Shown here: in pieces, positions 7,390-10,566 of the stretch
Layout of the letters: every line of letters starts with the position of its first letter
Numbering within the stretch: the stretch's first letter is position 1
Assembly (NCBI GenBank): GCA_964531295.1
Contig: CAZHHJ010000081.1
Location: forward strand, 1 to 10,566
Direction: 5' to 3'
Length of the DNA: 10,566 nucleotides
Source of the DNA: JAAYJK01 sp964531295
GTDB lineage: Bacteria; Bacillota; Syntrophomonadia; Syntrophomonadales; Syntrophomonadaceae
Program-made: the position numbers and the translations under genes
The notes under the pieces: generated by a model
Told to the model about the DNA's origin: nothing
Databases searched by the model: none
The model's input: only the letters and a program-made list of their open reading frames with translations

Positions 7390-7416
7390 TAGAAAAAGTG
7401 GGTGCAGACCCACTTT
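7390..7416 (-). terminator. Leader hairpin with U-run upstream of rimP: candidate attenuator
   Basis: The minus strand has a perfect 9-bp stem, AAAGTGGGT / ACCCACTTT, around the tetraloop CTGC (stem 7416-7408 and 7403-7395). It is followed by TT and CTATTG, so the transcript ends in a short U-run. The tract faces rimP only; on the plus strand no T-run follows. It begins about 20 bases after the predicted transcription start and lies before the first gene, so it cannot be an operon-end terminator. An intrinsic attenuator in the 5' leader is the simplest reading. It could also be a stabilising 5' hairpin. NusA, encoded two genes down, enhances hairpin termination, so feedback on this element is an attractive inference. 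Confidence 0.65.
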
Positions 7417-7444
7417 GCCATGAGAATATTAGAAAACTAATATG

Positions 7445-7472
7445 ATTATACCATAACCATACTATAACGCAA
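7445..7472 (-). promoter_or_regulatory. Probable sigma-A extended -10 promoter for the rimP-nusA-infB operon
   Basis: On the minus strand a perfect TATAAT (7450-7445) is preceded by TGG (7453-7451), giving an extended -10 (TGnTATAAT). A weak -35, TTGCGT (7472-7467), lies 16 bases upstream. Transcription would begin near 7438, about 90 bases before rimP and just ahead of the leader hairpin. It is the best promoter match in the 215-base polC-rimP gap. Read-through from polC may also feed the operon, because no clear terminator follows polC. Confidence 0.7.
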
Positions 7473-7528
7473 ATATATTCAGAGTTATAATTGAGTAAAG
7501 ACATGATCCAATTTTCACGGCCGGGCGC

Positions 7529-7543
7529 AGGTCAAGCTGACCT
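7529..7543. repeat. Short inverted repeat AGGTCA-AGC-TGACCT after polC
   Basis: A perfect 6-bp inverted repeat with a 3-base spacer lies about 21 bases past the polC stop codon. As RNA it would form a small hairpin, but no T-run follows on either strand, so it is a poor intrinsic terminator. It lies upstream of the predicted rimP promoter and could be a protein-binding site or chance. No known regulator is assigned. Confidence 0.4.
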
Positions 7544-7564
7544 TGTATCCAGCTGTATATTATT

Positions 7565-10500
7565 TTAAGCGAATAGACTGATTTGGGTTGTTTCGGGCAA
7601 ATCCTTAAAGCATTCGCATTCCCTTAGGATGGACATGGCTGTTTTATTCAAATGAGTTCTGGCCTGAAACTCCTCAATGGAGACAAAAGATTTTAGCTGC
7701 CGCGCTTCCACAATACCCAGCGCGGCACTATCACCTACATTGGGCAGAGCGGAAAAGGGCAGCAGCAATCCATCTTGGGCCACTTTAAATTTACGTGCAT
7801 CAGATTGATATATATCAACCGGATAAAACTTATACCCGCGCGCATACATTTCCATAGCCAGCTCCAGTATGATAATCAGCTTTTTATCCTTCTGGGTCGC
7901 GGAATTTCCCATTTTGTCAATTTCCTTAATTTTTTTCCGCACTGCATGATAGCCCTCCAGGATAGTTCGGGCATCGAAGTCCTCAGCCCTGATGCTAAAA
8001 AAGCTGGCATAGAATGGAAGCGGATAATTTACCTTGAAGTAGGCGATACGAAAAGCCATAGTTACATAAGCAACCGCATGGGCCCGCGGAAACATATACT
8101 TTATTTTTTGACAGGATTTGATATACCATTCCGGCACCCCAAATTCCTCCATGATAGGTATATCCCCTTCTCCCAGCCCTTTGCCTTTACGTACCCGCTC
8201 CATAATATTAAAGGCCTGCTTCTTTTCCACTCCTCGATTTATAAGGTAAGTCATGATATCATCCCTGGTACATATAACCTGGCTCAGATCGGAGATGCCA
8301 TTTACTATTAAATCCTGGGCGTTATTAAGCCACACGTCCGTACCATGGGAAAGGCCGCTGATACGGACCAACTCTCCAAAGGTATTGGGGCGGGTAGCTT
8401 CCAGCATCTGTCTGACAAAGCGAGTGCCAAATTCTGGTATGCCGAAGGTTCCTATCCTGGAATCAATATCTTCTTCTTTTATACCCAAGGACTCTACCCC
8501 CGAAAATATTCTCATGGTTTCCGGATCATCCAGCTTAATATCTGCAACTCTAACCCCGGTAAGCTGTTCCAGTTCCCTAATTACCGTTGGATCATCATGT
8601 CCGAGGATATCCAGTTTAACCAATTGCTCCCCAATAGCGTGATATTCAAAATGAGTGGTAATTACACCGGAATCTTTATTGTCAGCCGGATGCTGCAAAG
8701 GTGTAAATTCGTGAATATCCCGCCCGGTAGGCACCACGATAAGCCCTCCCGGATGCTGCCCGGTAGTCCTTCTAACACCGCTTATTCCTTTTACTAATCG
8801 TTTGATTTCAGAGTTTTTGATATTCAATTGATATTGTTCTAGATACTTTTTAACAAATCCAAAGGCAGTCTTTTCAGCGATAGTTGAAATAGTTCCCGCC
8901 CGGAAAACGTTTTCCCGGCCAAATAACTCTTCCACATAATGATGAGCTTGCATCTGGTAATCCCCGGAGAAATTAAGGTCTATATCTGGAACCTTATCGC
9001 CTTCAAATCCCAGGAAGGTCTCAAAAGGTATATTAAAGCCTTCTTTATACATAAGCTCTCCACAGATCGGACATTTTTCCCCGGCTAGATCTACCCCGCA
9101 TTCGGCCTTTATATCCACGTTGAAATTACTGCTGCAGCAGGCTCTGCATAAGAGATGGGGCTGAAGCGGGTTAACCTCAGTAATCCCAGTTAAATAAGCA
9201 ACCAGGGAAGAACCTACTGACCCCCTGGAACCGACCAGATAACCATCCTGGTTGGATTTTTCCACCAGCTTATGAGCAATCAGGTATAAAACACTGAAAC
9301 CATTTTCAGTGATAGAGTGCAGTTCATGTTTTATTCGCCTCTCCACAATATCCGGCAGTGTTTCTCCATATAATTCATGAGCCCTTTTCCAGGTTAAGGT
9401 GGTAACCTCCTCAGCGGCAGTATCAATTTCCGGTGGATAAAAACCATCGGGGACTGGCTTAATCGACTCTATCATATTATTAAGCTGCTCAGGAAATAAA
9501 ACTACTACTGCTCTGGCGTCCTCCGAGCCTAGATAAGAAAATTCTGCCAGCATTTCATCAGTGTTTTTGAAATACAAAGCAGATTCAGATTCGAGGTCAT
9601 CATAACCTTGCCCTGCTTGTATTATATTTCTGAATATCTCGTCTTCAGGGTCCAGATAATGCACATCCCCGGTGGCAATAACTGGCTTGTTTAGTTGTTT
9701 GCCCAGATTTACTATAAATTTATTAATAGTCTTTAACTGATCTATACTTTGCAGCTTGCCTTTTCGTATCAAAAAATCATTATTGGCTATGGGTTGAATT
9801 TCTAAATAATCATAGAAAGCGGCGATATTTATTATTTGCTCATCGGGTTTCCCATCCAAGATGGCCTGGTAAAGTTCCCCGGCCTGACAGGCAGTGCCAA
9901 GCAATATTCCTTCTCGATAATCCTGTAAAAGCTGGCGGGGAATTTTAGGGTGCTTATAAAAATGATCCAGGTAAGAAAAACTGATCAGGCGATACAGATT
10001 CTTTAAACCTGTCAAGTTCTGGGCCAGTAGTATTACATGGTAAGATTTTCCCCTCTTATCGGCTTCCACCAGATATCCTTCCAAACCATAGATTACCTTG
10101 ATGCCATATTTCCGAGCAGCCTGGTAGGCATCAGGGAAAGCCTGGACGCCTCCATGATCGGTAATAGCAATAGCCCGGTGTTTCCATTCAGCCGCTCTTT
10201 TGATCATTTTTTGGGCATCAGCCAGTCCATCCATGGCACTCATTTTGGTGTGGGCATGAAATTCTATTCGCTTATGTTCCTGGGTATCAAGCCGTCCTGG
10301 TCGGAATAGGATCAGGTAGGAGTCCATGAATAGAACAAGTTCTTTTACAAAATTGTCATAACGGACACTGCCAATAACTTTTACCCATTCCCCAATTTTC
10401 AAATCATCTTCCTGCTGGTTTTTCACGAAAGTCTTAACGATAAGGCTATCTGTATGATCGGTTATATAATAATTAATAATATATCTGCCATCTCTTAAAA

Positions 10501-10566
10501 GGGTATATTGCTTATCCCATATCTCTCCTTCGACGACTGCTGATTGCATGATTTCTTCAATATCCA
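7565..10566 (-). CDS. polC: DNA polymerase III subunit alpha, PolC type, lacking the exonuclease domain (5' partial)
   Basis: Replicative DNA polymerase of low-GC Gram-positives. The frame is open to the window edge, so the ATG at 10549 is internal (residue 1 below) and the true start lies outside. Visible order: OB-fold (about 1-90), PHP domain (about 94-300), then polymerase core. PHP ligands H98, H100, D107, H132, E157, H171, C221, D295 and H297 are present. A CxxC...CxxC zinc site lies at C468/C471/C493/C496. Palm aspartates are D522 and D524 (PDIDLNFSG) and D647 (LDILGHDD). The C-terminus ends QISLFA, like the QLSLF clamp-binding tail of PolC. Normally a DnaQ-like exonuclease of roughly 190 residues splits the PHP domain after the YGLE motif. 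Here YGLEGYLV runs through about 8 residues into HVILLAQN, and no DxETTG motif occurs anywhere. No N-run or frame break is nearby. Identity as PolC is very secure; proofreading by this protein is doubtful. Confidence 0.97.
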   Translation of the reverse strand, partial: DIEEIMQSAVVEGEIWDKQYTLLRDGRYIINYYITDHTDSLIVKTFVKNQQEDDLKIGEWVKVIGSVRYDNFVKELVLFMDSYLILFRPGRLDTQEHKRIEFHAHTKMSAMDGLADAQKMIKRAAEWKHRAIAITDHGGVQAFPDAYQAARKYGIKVIYGLEGYLVEADKRGKSYHVILLAQNLTGLKNLYRLISFSYLDHFYKHPKIPRQLLQDYREGILLGTACQAGELYQAILDGKPDEQIINIAAFYDYLEIQPIANNDFLIRKGKLQSIDQLKTINKFIVNLGKQLNKPVIATGDVHYLDPEDEIFRNIIQAGQGYDDLESESALYFKNTDEMLAEFSYLGSEDARAVVVLFPEQLNNMIESIKPVPDGFYPPEIDTAAEEVTTLTWKRAHELYGETLPDIVERRIKHELHSITENGFSVLYLIAHKLVEKSNQDGYLVGSRGSVGSSLVAYLTGITEVNPLQPHLLCRACCSSNFNVDIKAECGVDLAGEKCPICGELMYKEGFNIPFETFLGFEGDKVPDIDLNFSGDYQMQAHHYVEELFGRENVFRAGTISTIAEKTAFGFVKKYLEQYQLNIKNSEIKRLVKGISGVRRTTGQHPGGLIVVPTGRDIHEFTPLQHPADNKDSGVITTHFEYHAIGEQLVKLDILGHDDPTVIRELEQLTGVRVADIKLDDPETMRIFSGVESLGIKEEDIDSRIGTFGIPEFGTRFVRQMLEATRPNTFGELVRISGLSHGTDVWLNNAQDLIVNGISDLSQVICTRDDIMTYLINRGVEKKQAFNIMERVRKGKGLGEGDIPIMEEFGVPEWYIKSCQKIKYMFPRAHAVAYVTMAFRIAYFKVNYPLPFYASFFSIRAEDFDARTILEGYHAVRKKIKEIDKMGNSATQKDKKLIIILELAMEMYARGYKFYPVDIYQSDARKFKVAQDGLLLPFSALPNVGDSAALGIVEARQLKSFVSIEEFQARTHLNKTAMSILRECECFKDLPETTQISLFA

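Noticed and set aside
7298..7504. 68-codon open frame across the polC-rimP gap as a leader peptide
   Set aside because: It covers the predicted promoter and hairpin, overlaps rimP in another frame, has no good ribosome binding site and resembles no family.
7775..8797. Plus-strand open frames of 129-178 codons opposite polC
   Set aside because: They lie antisense to well-conserved polymerase motifs and show no recognisable protein features.

Overview
The window carries the conserved polC - rimP - nusA - ylxR - ylxQ - infB - rbfA - nrnA - truB - ribF gene string, all on the minus strand, so it reads biologically from right to left. A PolC-type replicative polymerase, this gene order, and a DHH phosphoesterase between rbfA and truB point to Bacillota, class Clostridia. 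A Syntrophomonas-like or related syntrophic or anaerobic clostridium is a guess from memory of protein style, not something shown here. No mobile element, phage gene, CRISPR array or RNA gene was seen.

Layout from right to left. Bases 10566-7565 hold polC, cut at its N-terminus by the window edge. Bases 7564-7350 are the only sizeable gap. It holds an extended -10 promoter and a leader hairpin with a U-run, both facing rimP. Then rimP (ribosome maturation), nusA (transcription elongation and antitermination), ylxR/rnpM and ylxQ (small RNA-binding proteins), infB (IF2), rbfA (30S maturation), nrnA (oligoribonuclease/pAp phosphatase), truB (tRNA psi55 synthase) and the first 58 codons of ribF (FAD synthesis). 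Neighbours overlap or lie within about 60 bases, with no terminator visible between them, so rimP to ribF looks like one transcript. Its products couple transcription, ribosome assembly, translation initiation and RNA maturation and turnover.

This is mostly ordinary housekeeping DNA, and I found no new multi-gene system. Three things stand out. (1) PolC lacks the DnaQ-like 3'-5' exonuclease that normally interrupts its PHP domain; a linker of about 8 residues takes its place, while all nine expected PHP metal ligands and all three polymerase aspartates remain. (2) infB has a tandem 27-bp array (9-residue Pro/Arg-rich unit, with a 54-bp higher-order period) interrupted by 100 Ns, so the true length of IF2 is unknown. 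(3) The rimP leader looks like an attenuator placed ahead of the operon that encodes NusA.
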